Below the pieces are notes generated by a model. That model did not search any database. It was not told the DNA's origin and saw nothing but the letters and a program-made list of their open reading frames with translations. 5,411 bases of DNA. It comes from JASJBU01 sp965372385. GTDB taxonomy: Bacteria; Pseudomonadota; Gammaproteobacteria; Chromatiales; Chromatiaceae. Of this stretch, positions 5,307 to 5,411 are shown one piece after another; position 1 is the first letter of the stretch, and the number at the start of each line of letters is the position of its first letter. The stretch lies in assembly GCA_965372385.1 (NCBI GenBank), contig CBDVCD010000246.1, positions 1-5,411 of the forward strand, written 5' to 3'. The translations under genes and the position numbers were made by a program.

Positions 5307-5411
5307 GTACTCTCAGTTTGCGGTTGCCAGATTCATTGCATGAAGAGATAAAGTCTTTGGCAAAGAAAGAAGGTATTTCAATCAATCAGTTTATTTCATC
5401 AGCCGTTGCGG
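5303..5411 (+). CDS. Ribbon-helix-helix antitoxin, 3' partial
   Basis: Thirty-six codons are visible before the window ends. They form the start of a ribbon-helix-helix (Arc/CopG or HicB-C-terminal type) DNA-binding domain: the beta strand STLSLRLP, helix A from DSLHEEIKSLAKKEG, and helix B from SINQFISSAVA. Such proteins dimerise, bind operator palindromes through the paired strands, and neutralise the partner toxin with a C-terminal extension that lies outside the window. AGGA at 5291-5294, inside the end of the toxin gene, is the ribosome binding site, eight bases before the ATG. The overlap with the toxin stop shows they are one operon. It is the probable repressor of the palindrome at 4850-4877. 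Confidence 0.85.
   Translation, partial: MSTLSLRLPDSLHEEIKSLAKKEGISINQFISSAVA

Overview
The window reads as an accessory, transposon-scarred stretch of a proteobacterial chromosome or large plasmid. A gammaproteobacterium is the best guess: tandem-repeat DUF1566 proteins, a Tn3-family relic, a NeuTTM-like triphosphatase and a PIN/ribbon-helix-helix toxin-antitoxin pair in a mostly GC-rich background fit environmental, often chemolithotrophic or phototrophic, members of that class. Nothing here fixes a genus.

Layout. Bases 1-1143 hold the 3' part of a DUF1566 gene with two tandem copies of a ~167-residue module; the frame enters from upstream of the window. Its last ~45 codons run into the end of a Tn3-family transposon relic (about 993-2851). 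The relic keeps the C-terminal catalytic half of tnpA on the minus strand, broken by two frameshifts and one nonsense codon, and the C-terminal part of a serine resolvase (tnpR) on the plus strand. The two remnants point away from each other and meet near 2486, as expected if one deletion removed both 5' ends and the res site from a divergent tnpA/tnpR pair.

An eroded ~380-base stretch follows, with a possible 3' gene scrap at 3087-3200. Next comes an intact two-gene operon (3235-4354). The second gene is a clear CYTH-domain inorganic triphosphatase. The first is an unfamiliar 207-residue protein whose charged-residue pattern suggests a divergent member of the same triphosphate tunnel fold. 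Bases 4355-4841 carry no gene but contain a long imperfect inverted repeat (27-nt arms) and a second copy of an 18-bp motif also found upstream of the operon.

The right end (4842-5411) is AT-richer and carries a toxin-antitoxin operon: a PIN-family toxin gene overlapping a ribbon-helix-helix antitoxin gene that runs off the window. Its promoter sits inside a near-perfect 28-bp palindrome directly abutting the toxin ATG, which predicts autorepression and a leaderless toxin mRNA. The three regions show no functional link; they look like independent accessory cargo around a decayed transposon.
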